A stretch of 54,755 bases of DNA. Origin: JAOAFT01 sp035390885. GTDB taxonomy: Bacteria > Bacteroidota > Ignavibacteria > UBA10030. Below are positions 8,053-17,718 of the stretch, piece after piece. The stretch spans positions 1-54,755 of the forward strand of contig DAOOUW010000012.1 in assembly GCA_035390885.1 (NCBI GenBank), in the 5' to 3' direction. A model generated the notes under the pieces. That model was given only the letters and a program-made list of their open reading frames with translations, did not search any database and was not told the DNA's origin. The position numbers and the translations under genes are program-made. Every line of letters begins with the position of its first letter. The first letter of the stretch is position 1.

Positions 8053-8428
8053 TGTAAGAGTTTTTTCTAAAGCAGCAATCTTCGAGAATGGAACTATTTA
8101 TTTAAGTATTTGTTCTTTTCTCTTGAAAGGATAGTGCAACAACCGGCAAATTAATAAAAAATAGAATGACCTTAAGAAGATAATTGGCATGATTATTAAG
8201 GCGAATATTATAATAGCTTCAATCTTTGATAAGAGTTTGCTTTCTCCAACGTATATCCACTTTGGAAATAGGCATTCTTCTTGCCTCCTTCTGCGATGTT
8301 TTATTTGTCTCTACTTTAACATTTACAAGCCTCCCTCCGCAGCAAAACTTGGGATAACTATAGCTATTAGCCTCCCTAAGTACTTCGAAAAACACAATGC
8401 AGCGTTCTGCTCATCTGCTCGAAGAAGA

Positions 8429-11305
8429 TTATTTTAAAAAGACCATTTTCTTTATCGAAATATTCTTTCCAGTAACAATCTTATAAAAATATACGCCTGA
8501 TGCTAAATTACTTGCGTCGAAAATATATTCATGCCGACCCGGCGTTTGTACCTCATTGACTAATGTCTTTACTTCTTGACCAAGGATATTATAAACTTTT
8601 AGGACCACGTTATCTTTCATTGGCAACTCGTAGATAATTTTTGTATCCGGATTAAACGGATTGGGGTAGTTCTGATAAAGTTCGAATTTCCCGGGTAATT
8701 CAATATCAACGGCGCTACTCCCATTTTCAAAATCTACAATATACCCCCTAACCTCTATGCTATCAAACATCGCTGCATGATTATGGTAACAGAACAGTCC
8801 AACTGTTCCTGATGTTAAAGAATTATCTATAATTACTTCGCCAAATATATCTTCTCCATCCAATAATACTCGTATCGAATCATCTTTAACCCTTGCTTCC
8901 AGGAAATGTTGGAATAGCTCACCCGCTCTATAACCTTCTTTTACTTCCGCAAGAATATTATAATTTCCATCGATGATTTTGGAAAGTCTGCGGTATAATC
9001 CATTATTACTCATCTGATACAAATAATAGTTATTCGTATCCTTCAATCTAAACATCACGCCAATATCATCATTATCATTCGATTTAAAGAGAAATTTAAT
9101 GCTATAGTTTTTCCAATGGAAAGCCGCTGAATCATTCCAAAACAGATAAGTCCCATGCCAGCACAATGGATCAGATAATCTACTTATAGATGTGTTCTGA
9201 CGTAACCGATTATTCCCGTAATCGTCGGCTTGCACCACCCACTCCGATGGACTATATCTATCTCCCAAATCAACAACCGTCCATCCATTGCGATCCCCAT
9301 CGGTAAAATATTCCGTCAATAAAACATTGGCAAAAAAATTCATCCAGCTATTCGATACGATCGTGTTTGGACTTTTTGCCCGATCTTTAATATTGTTTAC
9401 AGTCAATACATATTTTTGGCCATCTGTTAGCAGTGGTTCCACTTCCAAAGTTACTGTTCTTAAATCACTGCGGAGTACCGCTCCTGTTACGGTAATTCCA
9501 TTACTTACCGAATAGTTCCCTGCAGTTTCGGCGCTTACTTCATCAACTGGCTCGCTGAATATAACTATCACTGTATCTAATTGGCATGAATAGGAAACTT
9601 CGCTTATAGAAGGAGGTAATATATCAGCGCTCGTAGTAATCGAAAGTATAGAGGACTGAGCGCTTTCATTTCCTCCAATATCTATTGCGCTGACTGTGTA
9701 GTTATACGCTGTTGCCTCAGTAACGGATTCGTCCACATAAAACGTAGTATCGACAAAATCCAACAATTGACCATCGCGATATACAACATATTCATAAACG
9801 CCATAATTGTCCGTGGATGGATTCCAGCTTATAGACGCCGAATAGTCGGCAACTTCTACCGCATTTAACCCCGACGGAACCGATGGCGAAGCGTTATCGG
9901 TAAAATTCCCATAAGCTCCCATATCGAATCCTCCAAACCCCGTTCCTTTTGCAGGCGAGCTATTTTGCAATCGTAAGCCATCGTCATCGGTAAATGGTAT
10001 ATTATCCGGTCCAAGCAAGTTTTCAACATCCACAAATTCTGGATCTTGCCAGAAAATGCTGTTAGAGTCATATTCAGGCACACGTACCGGATAGGTGTCA
10101 TAAGGATAGTATATGTTATAATCCCATATCGAGCCGCGTCTGCAGGTTTTATCCGAAAGTTGTGAAAATGACCTCGTAGAAGTTTTGCAAAAGATATTAT
10201 TCAATACAATAGCGTGGTCACTGTATGCTGAAAAAATAGCCCCACCATCGATAAATGTATTGTTTATTACTGAAAAGCGATCGGATGAGTAACCTACCAT
10301 AAACATTGAACCAGTAGAACGATAAAAAACATTATTCATAAATCTGATATGGTGAATATTGTTTCCAAGGCCATCCTGTTCCCGTATGTCCTGAGAAAGA
10401 AGCATTTGAGAAATGTTGTGAAAAATATTATGGTCAATCAATACATTATTTGCCCATTGAATTTCATGCACAGAATAGATTTGAATTGCATCCGGGTGAC
10501 CTGTTGCTTCTTGAGGCTTCCCCTCTTCATCGAGTTTGTTAAGAAAATCGTGTATATAATTATTTCTAATGACGTGCCCACTTCCGGTAAAAGTCATGCC
10601 ATTCGAATCTCCTCCACCGTACTCACCTGTAATGGTATTATATCCATTCGCATGGGATATATCGTTGTTTTCTACTAACCAATTTATCCCCATAATCGAA
10701 ATGATCGTTTCACAAACTCGATAGAACATGTTGCCGCTGATAGTGACATACTGACTATTAAAATTATCCCGTGCACGTACGCCTCCGCCATAACAACAAT
10801 CGTGAATAAAGTTATTCCTGATTTCTATATAAGAAGCTGATATTAAATCTATTGCGGCTACTCCTCCATGAGTTTTATTTTGATATGCTATCTCGAAATT
10901 TTCTATCTTAATATAACTTTTGCCATAGATCTTAAATCCACGACAAATTGCATTATTGATTGAATCAATCGGACCCGGCACAGGATTTTTTCTATCGAAA
11001 ATCAAACTTGTATCAACATGACTTTTACTGACTGCATTGGCGCCTTTTATAACAATATAATTTCCGGCTGTTCCAGTTTTACTCATCGTGATTCGCTCAT
11101 CATAATTACCCGGCTTTACAATAAGCGTACAGCCGGCCGCCAGTTGATTTACTCCATATTGTATTGTTTTCCATGGCATTGCTTCGCTCCCATGGCTTGC
11201 ATCGTCCGCTGCATTGGTATTGTTGCGATCAACATAATATGTTTGGCCAAAAATTACTTGAGAGAATGTAAAAACTGTAAACGCAACTGCAATAATTTTT
11301 TTCAT
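8429..11305 (-). CDS. T9SS-secreted multidomain beta-helix protein (probable polysaccharide-acting)
   Basis: The protein has 958 residues. The second ATG (11305) is chosen because AAGGAG lies seven bases before it, while the first ATG (11311) touches that site. Domains in order: signal peptide ending IFGQ; a DUF1565-like start TYYVDRNN...PWKTIQYGVNQL leading into a right-handed parallel beta-helix (about 25-465) with repeated NNxIHD/NNVF rungs; a fibronectin type III domain (about 470-558); a Big_5/SbsA-like Ig domain (about 560-660, VIFSEPVDEVS); a jelly-roll domain of the LamG/DUF1080 kind (about 662-865, VMFRLKDTNNYYLYQM); and a T9SS type A sorting domain (YQNYPNPFNPDTKI...KKMVFLK). The helix resembles pectate/alginate-lyase folds, but no catalytic site can be proven. 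It is the last of three cargo genes in the same direction. Confidence 0.85.
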   Translation of the reverse strand: MKKIIAVAFTVFTFSQVIFGQTYYVDRNNTNAADDASHGSEAMPWKTIQYGVNQLAAGCTLIVKPGNYDERITMSKTGTAGNYIVIKGANAVSKSHVDTSLIFDRKNPVPGPIDSINNAICRGFKIYGKSYIKIENFEIAYQNKTHGGVAAIDLISASYIEIRNNFIHDCCYGGGVRARDNFNSQYVTISGNMFYRVCETIISIMGINWLVENNDISHANGYNTITGEYGGGDSNGMTFTGSGHVIRNNYIHDFLNKLDEEGKPQEATGHPDAIQIYSVHEIQWANNVLIDHNIFHNISQMLLSQDIREQDGLGNNIHHIRFMNNVFYRSTGSMFMVGYSSDRFSVINNTFIDGGAIFSAYSDHAIVLNNIFCKTSTRSFSQLSDKTCRRGSIWDYNIYYPYDTYPVRVPEYDSNSIFWQDPEFVDVENLLGPDNIPFTDDDGLRLQNSSPAKGTGFGGFDMGAYGNFTDNASPSVPSGLNAVEVADYSASISWNPSTDNYGVYEYVVYRDGQLLDFVDTTFYVDESVTEATAYNYTVSAIDIGGNESAQSSILSITTSADILPPSISEVSYSCQLDTVIVIFSEPVDEVSAETAGNYSVSNGITVTGAVLRSDLRTVTLEVEPLLTDGQKYVLTVNNIKDRAKSPNTIVSNSWMNFFANVLLTEYFTDGDRNGWTVVDLGDRYSPSEWVVQADDYGNNRLRQNTSISRLSDPLCWHGTYLFWNDSAAFHWKNYSIKFLFKSNDNDDIGVMFRLKDTNNYYLYQMSNNGLYRRLSKIIDGNYNILAEVKEGYRAGELFQHFLEARVKDDSIRVLLDGEDIFGEVIIDNSLTSGTVGLFCYHNHAAMFDSIEVRGYIVDFENGSSAVDIELPGKFELYQNYPNPFNPDTKIIYELPMKDNVVLKVYNILGQEVKTLVNEVQTPGRHEYIFDASNLASGVYFYKIVTGKNISIKKMVFLK

Positions 11306-11326
11306 TTCCATCTCTCCTTTCGCGCC

Positions 11327-12706
11327 TTATTTCAAAAGCAACATTTTCTTTATAGAGATATTGCTTCCAGCGCTCATCTTATAAAAATATATGCCGGAAG
11401 CAAATTTATTGGCATCAAAAACAACTTCATGGAAACCAGCCAATTGCTCCTCATCCACTAATACTTTGACCTCCTGACCAAGAATATTATATACCTTCAA
11501 GATAACGTGCATCTTACTCGGTAAATTGTACGCTATCTTCGTTGCAGGATTAAACGGATTAGGGAAGTTCTGATAAACCATGAACTCTCCGATGGCGTTA
11601 TTTTGATTATCAACCATTGAAAGTCCAGTGAAAACATTTTGCGATGCGCTTCCTACACTTGCATTGCCAGAAGCATCAAAAGCAGCAACAGAATATGTGT
11701 ACGAAGTATTTGGACTTACTGTAACATCTGTAAATTTGGGCAATTGGCTTACAGCAATTACTGAGTCATTCCGATAAATTTGATACCCATAGACATTGAT
11801 GTTGTCAGTTGAGGCATCCCACTCAAGTTTAACTTCCTCTGAACTGATATTCGTTACATGCAAGTTTTCTGGAATACTCGGCGATTCTGCATCCTGGTCA
11901 GGTACAAATGACCCTAATATGAATTCATCTATTTCTATATTGGCGCCATCTCCCCAAGGATCTTTACCCAAGAATAAATCGTAGACGTTATTTTTCAACG
12001 CTCCGTTTTGAGCAACTACCAATACTCTTGTGCCGTCCATAAATAAGGATATGAGCTTCCCATCATAAACAACATCATACTTGTGCCAATTTGTATCTTT
12101 GATTGCATTGCTGTTGTAATTAAAATCCGAACTACCATAACTCGTTTCAAGGTAACCCGAAATACTTGTAGCGCCAAAAGAGAATTTGTATTGCTGGAAT
12201 TTTAGCCAAAAATACCCATAACTATTTGCTACTCGTTTCCGTGCCCACATCGAAGTAAACATTTTACCCAATGAATTTAAATAATTATGGTTCGCAATTT
12301 TTACAAATGCACAAGAGTCCGTCTTGTAGCCGCACCAAAAACCTTTTCCATACTTACCAGGGACATACAAACTATCAACAGGACCCGTATATGGAACAAC
12401 CCCGCCTGCATGACCAATAAAAATTCCTGTTGACAACCCATTACCTGATATATCATCTACATTATCGTCAAAGTTAATATGCACTATCGTATCCGGTATC
12501 TGTTCCTGAACGGTAATTGTTACATTTACATTATCCGAGGTATACTTCCCATCGCTTACATTAAAAGTAAATTCATCATTTCCAACATAATTGGCGCTGG
12601 GAGTATAGGTAAAGTACGGCATTGGACCAGTTAAGCTTCCATGGGATGGTTGTGTTACAATATTATATCGCACTCCATTTGTATCTTGATCCGTACTGTG
12701 TAACAT
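11327..12706 (-). CDS. C-terminal part of frameshifted T9SS cargo protein (LamG-like, FN3, sorting domain)
   Basis: This is the downstream half of a gene that begins at 14415. The frame starts inside a cadherin-like Big_9 domain (MLHSTDQDTNGVRYNIVTQP, then GNDEFTFNVSDGKYTS), so it has no proper N-terminus or signal peptide. It then has a concanavalin/LamG-type domain (about 75-270, with WHKYDVVYDGKLISLFMDG), a fibronectin type III domain (about 275-360) and a T9SS type A sorting domain (YQNFPNPFNPATKI...KKMLLLK). Adding one base in the homopolymer at 12723-12730 joins it to the upstream half, giving about 1029 residues. Alone, this piece could not be exported. Confidence 0.8.
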   Translation of the reverse strand: MLHSTDQDTNGVRYNIVTQPSHGSLTGPMPYFTYTPSANYVGNDEFTFNVSDGKYTSDNVNVTITVQEQIPDTIVHINFDDNVDDISGNGLSTGIFIGHAGGVVPYTGPVDSLYVPGKYGKGFWCGYKTDSCAFVKIANHNYLNSLGKMFTSMWARKRVANSYGYFWLKFQQYKFSFGATSISGYLETSYGSSDFNYNSNAIKDTNWHKYDVVYDGKLISLFMDGTRVLVVAQNGALKNNVYDLFLGKDPWGDGANIEIDEFILGSFVPDQDAESPSIPENLHVTNISSEEVKLEWDASTDNINVYGYQIYRNDSVIAVSQLPKFTDVTVSPNTSYTYSVAAFDASGNASVGSASQNVFTGLSMVDNQNNAIGEFMVYQNFPNPFNPATKIAYNLPSKMHVILKVYNILGQEVKVLVDEEQLAGFHEVVFDANKFASGIYFYKMSAGSNISIKKMLLLK

Positions 12707-14415
12707 TATAAAGACAGGTGTATTTTTTTTGTTACATACGAACCACTTGCTGCTGAAGGCGGTTGATTAATATGACTAACCTCGATCTTAACTGTTGACG
12801 TATTTGAATATGCGTATCCATCATACACTCTAAATGTGAAACTATCGACTCCAGAATAATTTTCATCAGGCATATAGAGAGCCTGGGGAAATTTCCCATA
12901 CCCAAATAACATTCCATTTGGAGGATAGTTCACAATATGGTATGATAATGAATGACCATTTTCTTGAGAAGCCTGTAAGGTAAATTCAACTTCCGAATTT
13001 TGTTCAACTGATATAATCTGACTATTTGCAACTGGTGGATTGGTGGATAACGATCCGGTTGTTTTTGTAATCGAATTGGAAAAACCAGAAACATTTCCAC
13101 GAGCATCAAAGGCTTGAACTGTATATATATAGCTGGTATTTGGTGATAATCCTTTATCACTATAAGTATTCGTGTGCGAGATATCAACGCAGGTATCATT
13201 ACGAATAATTTTGTATCCTGATATCCCTGCATTATCTGTAGATGCGGTCCAGCTTAAATCTATTTGCGCACACGATACAACATTACCCTGTAAGCTCGAA
13301 GGATTTGTCGGAGCTTGTGCATCGTCTGGCATTTCTAACACTAAACGGAATCCTGTGCTGCCATGACAAAATAATTCTCCATGAGAAGTTCTGAAAGCAG
13401 AACGAAATCTTGCAACTGGATACAAAGATTCGTGCCATGCTCCTCTTAAAACTTTCTGGTCTTCTTGTGGTGGCGATGGCGGAGAATCTTTATACGCGCT
13501 ACCATCGGTAGGCGCTCCGTTGTAGTTTAAGGCGAAATCATCTTCGCACCATTCATAAATATTTCCAGGCATATCGTACAATCCATAAGGATTTTGTATG
13601 AGCTTACCGCAAGGCATTGGATAACCGCCTCCACCACTATAATTTGCTCCCCACCATACATAGGCATCAATCTCGCAGCTTGTTAAACTATTTGGGAAAG
13701 TCGTTGCTTCGCCAAAGTAAAAATCACTGTACCGAAATGGATTGGTTTCAGGTCCTCGCACTGCATATTCCCATTCTGCCTCCGTTGGTAATCTGAAAGT
13801 ACCCAAACTTAAAGAATTGATTTTGGGTAAAAATTCTTCTTTGACATGTTTCCAAGGCGTATAATTCATTGATATAGTATCTTTATATTGCAGATGGGAT
13901 CCCATGCTTGGTTGGTAGTACAAACTATCCATGACCCCAACATAATGCCCTTGCTGATGCTCGGTTTCCTGAATGTAAAACTCATACGCGATGGTAATTC
14001 TCCTAACTCGCTCTGCATTTGGCCGTCCGTCAGACGAGACAACCCATTTCGGATCGCCTTTTACATTGCCCATCCAATAAACTCCAGAAGGTATTCGACG
14101 AAATCGCATTTGTTTCCCATTTGGCAATGTTATTACCTTTACTTCGTTCACATAGAGGTTTACAGTCTTATTGCCATCCATAACTACTGTATCAGGATTT
14201 GTAAGACCAAAGAAATCGCCATACCAATGCCCGAATCCATATCCCGAATTTGGGAAAGCTCGTACAATAACGCTCTCTCCAGAGTTGTAGGAACTCTTAT
14301 CAGGCGTCTTCGTTACTATTCCATTCGTAGCATTGATCGTTAGAGTATATGGTTGCCCAAACATTACTCCGAAGCTCATAAATAGAGCGCATAGTAACTT
14401 TCCCAAAGTTCTCAT
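12706..14415 (-). CDS. N-terminal part of frameshifted T9SS cargo protein (FGE-fold, FN3, Big_9)
   Basis: The 569-residue frame has a signal peptide ending MFGQ, a divergent InlB-type repeat (about 22-95, NATNGIVTKTPDKSSYNSGE), and a formylglycine-generating-enzyme/sulfatase-modifying-factor fold (about 95-350: FRRIPSGVYWMGN, FRLPTEAEWEYAVRG, NPYGLYDMPGNIYEWCEDDF, KVLRGAWHE, TGFRLVLE). A fibronectin type III domain (about 352-445) and a cadherin-like Big_9 domain follow. The paired cysteines of catalytic FGE near the C-terminus are not seen; only one Cys precedes the final GFR, so a binding role for this C-lectin-like fold is more likely. The frame ends in SYVTKKIHLSL right after an A8 run; one more A would continue as NTPVFIMLHS into the downstream frame. 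Confidence 0.8.
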   Translation of the reverse strand: MRTLGKLLCALFMSFGVMFGQPYTLTINATNGIVTKTPDKSSYNSGESVIVRAFPNSGYGFGHWYGDFFGLTNPDTVVMDGNKTVNLYVNEVKVITLPNGKQMRFRRIPSGVYWMGNVKGDPKWVVSSDGRPNAERVRRITIAYEFYIQETEHQQGHYVGVMDSLYYQPSMGSHLQYKDTISMNYTPWKHVKEEFLPKINSLSLGTFRLPTEAEWEYAVRGPETNPFRYSDFYFGEATTFPNSLTSCEIDAYVWWGANYSGGGGYPMPCGKLIQNPYGLYDMPGNIYEWCEDDFALNYNGAPTDGSAYKDSPPSPPQEDQKVLRGAWHESLYPVARFRSAFRTSHGELFCHGSTGFRLVLEMPDDAQAPTNPSSLQGNVVSCAQIDLSWTASTDNAGISGYKIIRNDTCVDISHTNTYSDKGLSPNTSYIYTVQAFDARGNVSGFSNSITKTTGSLSTNPPVANSQIISVEQNSEVEFTLQASQENGHSLSYHIVNYPPNGMLFGYGKFPQALYMPDENYSGVDSFTFRVYDGYAYSNTSTVKIEVSHINQPPSAASGSYVTKKIHLSL

Positions 14416-14543
14416 AAGGCACCTTTATATTTTTATGAATAATTAAATTCATACTATTACTTCAACTACATAAAAGATGAGTTACAAACCTAAATCAATG
14501 TCGCTGTTCTCATTCAATCTTATTAACAGATCCGTTACCGGAA

Positions 14544-16637
14544 TTACTTTAACAATATCATTGATTTAACCGATGCTTTGTTCCCTGCTTCGAGTTTATA
14601 GAAATATACTCCAGAAGAAAATTTATTCGCATCAAAACCAATTGTATATGTTCCACTATTCTGTTGCTCGTTTACCAACACAGCAATTTCTTGTCCTACA
14701 ATATTATACACTGTCAATCGTACGTTTGCTCTCTCTGGTAGCTCATACTTAATTTGCGTATTCGGATTGAAGGGATTGGGATAATTTTGATACAAATTGA
14801 ATTGTCGAGGGTGAGCAGTCTCTTGCCGTAATCCGGATGGGGATTTAGTTTTTACGGTTATTGTATCGGACAACTCGCTAATTTTTCCTGCCAAATCAAA
14901 TGCCGCAACTCGATACTCGTACGTCGTTGATGGACTAACGGGCGCATCGGCACATTCATTCACTACCGTTATTAGAGTATCAACACATACGCCAGACGAA
15001 TCTCTGTACACATAATACCCTATAACGCCTATATCATCTGAAGAAGAGTTCCAATTCAGTTTTACATATCTCTCTCCTATTTCATCTGCTTGTAATCCAG
15101 TAGGTTTTGTTGGGAATTGTTCATCTCCATAACCTCTATACGCATCCCACATAGCTTTCTGAAATCTTGTAATGTATACCTGAATATTTGTCTTTTTAGC
15201 ATGTAAATTAGGAAATCTGCCTAAGCCATCACTTGGTTCTTGATCCAGTATAGCTTTGCCTGGATGCGCGGGATCGGGACCCCATGTAACTCCGTAACCA
15301 TATTCGGTGCGATTATTCCATTGTTCTTTTGTCAACAATGGCGCAGGAGCAATTGGGTCTGGTTGAGTCAATGCTCCGACAGCGTACCATCTATCGGTAT
15401 AATCAAAGAAATTTGAATCGTTATAAGCATCCTTCATTTGTGGAAAAAGTTTGAAAGCGATGGCTTCCGCAAGCCAGGGGCTACTAACACAATCGCCTTG
15501 ATAATTCCATCCAGGCATATAACCGCCATCTATATAACTATATGGATCGAGATACGAGCTATTATCACCTTGAATTGCTAATGTATTCCAATACTTTTCT
15601 TCTGTTAAATACTCTGTAGTTCCATAGACACTTTTCCCGTAGATATTTTTCTTCAAGAGTTGGCTTTCATGGAAAGTGATCGAATCTCTTATAAATGTTT
15701 TCAATCCGTCGTGATTCATCATTATTGCAGTAAATGATACCGGCAATACATGACCGGGTTCATGTCCATTTCCACCAGGCCATGTTTGCCCATATAACAT
15801 ATAATGATACATATCGAGTCCTTTTTGCAGCAAACAAATAAGTGCCAATCTTCTCTTTTCTTCATTATCTCCCGGTGCTTTCACCATTACTCGCAGATAC
15901 GAGTCGGTCGATCTCTTCGCGACTGATGGACCATAATCAGAACCAATATTATCAACAGGTCGAATCTGGTTCCCAATGAGTCCAGCTTTATGATCTGCCT
16001 GAACTGGTTGCATCCATTTAATGACTGAATCTAATGTTACTGGCATAGGGCTTACTGGGTCTACTTGTGGGAGAAGTTCAAAATGTATATCTTCGATTTT
16101 GTAGAACGGTTTATTGGTTCCAACATATGGTGGGCGAAAATAGCCCTCTCCAGTGCCATCAGGTGGGAGCGAACTTAAAATTGTCAAAACAACCGCTCTT
16201 TTGATAAGCGTTCTGTCATAAAGATTTCCTAGATTATAACTCAAGCACTTTAGAATCGATTCTCCACCTTTTGCTGTATAAGGCAACGCAGGCACTAAAT
16301 TAATATCGAATTCAGATTTCCCACTCGTTGCGGAACGCCATCCACCGCGTTCATCAAACCCTTGTTTACCTTCAAATACAGGATTAACTTCCCATCCGTG
16401 CACCCATCGTAAGCTATCGCCAATTTGTATTCTTTGCATTGAAGGAGTTATGCTATCAATAATAACACCACTACCTGGATCAAGCGCCCAGTAATCGCCA
16501 TTGGCAAATTGTCCAACGGTGTAGTTCTGTAGGAAATAAAATGTAAAACCAAAGTACGAGATCGAGTCTGTTTGAGTTTGAGCAATGCTAATTTCCAAGG
16601 AACAAAATATCAAAATGAGCAGTAGATTCTTTTTCAT
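14544..16637 (-). CDS. T9SS-secreted protein with uncharacterised 500-residue domain
   Basis: The protein has 697 residues. The signal peptide MKKNLLLILIFCSLEISIAQ is followed by a large domain (about 20-515) that I cannot assign. It has many Trp, Tyr, His and Asp residues in motifs such as WVHGWEVNPVFEGKQGFDER, YGQTWPGGNGHEPGHVLPV and YIDGGYMPGWNYQGDC. Helix-rich stretches between them would fit an alpha/alpha-toroid lyase or hydrolase, but that is a guess. A fibronectin type III domain (about 515-605) and a T9SS type A sorting domain (YQNYPNPFNPNTQI...KSMILLK) complete it. It is the first cargo gene downstream of the LytS/LytTR genes, from which a terminator separates it. GGAG lies before the ATG. 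Confidence 0.85.
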   Translation of the reverse strand: MKKNLLLILIFCSLEISIAQTQTDSISYFGFTFYFLQNYTVGQFANGDYWALDPGSGVIIDSITPSMQRIQIGDSLRWVHGWEVNPVFEGKQGFDERGGWRSATSGKSEFDINLVPALPYTAKGGESILKCLSYNLGNLYDRTLIKRAVVLTILSSLPPDGTGEGYFRPPYVGTNKPFYKIEDIHFELLPQVDPVSPMPVTLDSVIKWMQPVQADHKAGLIGNQIRPVDNIGSDYGPSVAKRSTDSYLRVMVKAPGDNEEKRRLALICLLQKGLDMYHYMLYGQTWPGGNGHEPGHVLPVSFTAIMMNHDGLKTFIRDSITFHESQLLKKNIYGKSVYGTTEYLTEEKYWNTLAIQGDNSSYLDPYSYIDGGYMPGWNYQGDCVSSPWLAEAIAFKLFPQMKDAYNDSNFFDYTDRWYAVGALTQPDPIAPAPLLTKEQWNNRTEYGYGVTWGPDPAHPGKAILDQEPSDGLGRFPNLHAKKTNIQVYITRFQKAMWDAYRGYGDEQFPTKPTGLQADEIGERYVKLNWNSSSDDIGVIGYYVYRDSSGVCVDTLITVVNECADAPVSPSTTYEYRVAAFDLAGKISELSDTITVKTKSPSGLRQETAHPRQFNLYQNYPNPFNPNTQIKYELPERANVRLTVYNIVGQEIAVLVNEQQNSGTYTIGFDANKFSSGVYFYKLEAGNKASVKSMILLK

Positions 16638-16999
16638 AAGCTATCTCCTTCCGTATTTTATACTCTCGCCATTTCCATGTAATCTTTTACTAATGATATC
16701 AAAGAATTTATTTATTCCCGGATAAAAGCATGGAATTTCTTGTAAAAAGTTTTAAAAGCTAGTGAATTGCACCATTGTCAAAGAAAAATTACAATAATCC
16801 TTGCATTATATCTCTTTCAAAAACAAAAAATCGGGCTACTCGTTATTTTAGAGTAACCCGATTCTACGGTTTGAGGAGGGGGGTATCTTTTAATCACAAA
16901 CAATTTACGGTTGAAAATTTAATAGGATTATTATAAGAAAGCATCAAAATACTTGTCAACTGCACTGGGAACTTGAGAAATGCTATTTTTTGAATCTGA
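16638..16999. other. 362-bp intergenic region between LytTR gene and first cargo gene
   Basis: It holds the terminator at 16829-16863 and the leader of the 16637 gene. A minus-strand TTGACA (16781-16776) with an 18-base spacer to TTTTAA (16757-16752) is a weak candidate promoter. I did not find a clear pair of LytTR direct repeats by eye. No gene is seen. Confidence 0.4.
16829..16863 (-). terminator. Rho-independent terminator after the LytTR regulator gene
   Basis: AATCGGGCTACTC (16829-16841) pairs with GAGTAACCCGATT (16851-16863) with one bulge. On the minus strand it is followed by TTTTTTGTTTTT. It stands about 137 bases after the stop of the LytTR gene and separates that gene from the cargo cluster. 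Confidence 0.85.
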
Positions 17000-17716
17000 T
17001 TAATGCTTTTCAGTCGAATATCTTAACTGTTCGGATAAATAACGATGAGCCTTACGGCTTAATGGTAAGTGTGATCCATTCTTCAACACAAGAGTATATT
17101 TTCCACCTTTCGATGAAATAATCTTTTCGATCTTTTCTATATTTACAATATATGATTTATGGATGCGTACATAGAGCGGTGGAAGTATTACTTCGAGTTT
17201 TTTCATTGGCTTATCATATAATTCTTGCATTCCATTCTCAAGGAATACTCGTACATAGATATTATCTGCTTTGAAATATAGAATTTGATTTATCGGAATA
17301 ATCTTGAGTTCTGCTCCTCTCTTTATAGGAAGGGATTGCAATGGCTTTTGTTTAATTGTTTGAATTGAAAATAATTTATCGAAGGCGGCTTTCAATTGTT
17401 CTATAGCATACGGCTTAGGAATAAAATCCAGCGCTTGATACTGAAACGCTTCTATTGCCCGATGAATATTGGCAGAAATAATAATTGTATGGAAGGAAGA
17501 ACTAATGCTTTGCTGTAATATTTGATACCCATCTTTTGAGTTCAGATTTAAATCTAATAATAAAACATCAATAGGATTGCTCTATATGTAGAGAAGAGCA
17601 TCCTCGAAAGAAGTTTCAATATGCACAATAGGCGAATATCCTTTCAATATCTTCTTAACCAATTGCTGTAGATCCAGAGCAGTTGGATATTCATCCTCGA
17701 CAATAAGTACATGCAT
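17000..17716 (-). pseudogene. LytTR-family response regulator interrupted by an in-frame amber codon
   Basis: Read from ATG 17716, two bases after the kinase stop, one frame of 238 codons encodes a whole response regulator except for TAG at codon 45 (17584-17582). The receiver domain has the acidic pocket MHVLIVEDE, phospho-acceptor Asp55 in DVLLLDLNL, and the lysine in DFIPKPY. The LytTR DNA-binding domain follows (ILYFKADNIYVRVFLENG, LYVRIHKSYIVN, LPLSRKAHRYL). The stop sits just before SNPIDVLLLDL, where CAG or AAG would be natural. If translation restarts at the TTG at 17395, only the DNA-binding domain would be made. No other damage is visible, so the cause is a recent nonsense change, a sequence error or readthrough. 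Its partner is the adjacent kinase. Confidence 0.8.
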
Positions 17717-17718
17717 CG

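Larger units (their letters stand above)
7842..8428. other. 587-bp intergenic stretch with terminator-like hairpin and a lone element end
   Basis: No convincing gene is present. A 61-codon plus-strand frame (7949-8134) has no family resemblance and no good ribosome site. A stem-loop is at 7868-7902 and a match to the mobile-element ends is at 8032-8052; both are listed separately. On the minus strand, three GGAGG-type tracts lie near 8285, 8333 and 8373, but the frames after them end within 20 codons. The stretch may hold old insertion-element debris. Confidence 0.5.

Noticed and set aside
7949..8134. 61-codon plus-strand frame in the gap upstream of ffh
   Set aside because: No good ribosome site or family resemblance, and it runs across the lone mobile-element end.
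7842..8428. SRP (4.5S) RNA gene upstream of ffh
   Set aside because: The conserved GGAA tetraloop region with the AGCA internal loop was not found on either strand by eye.
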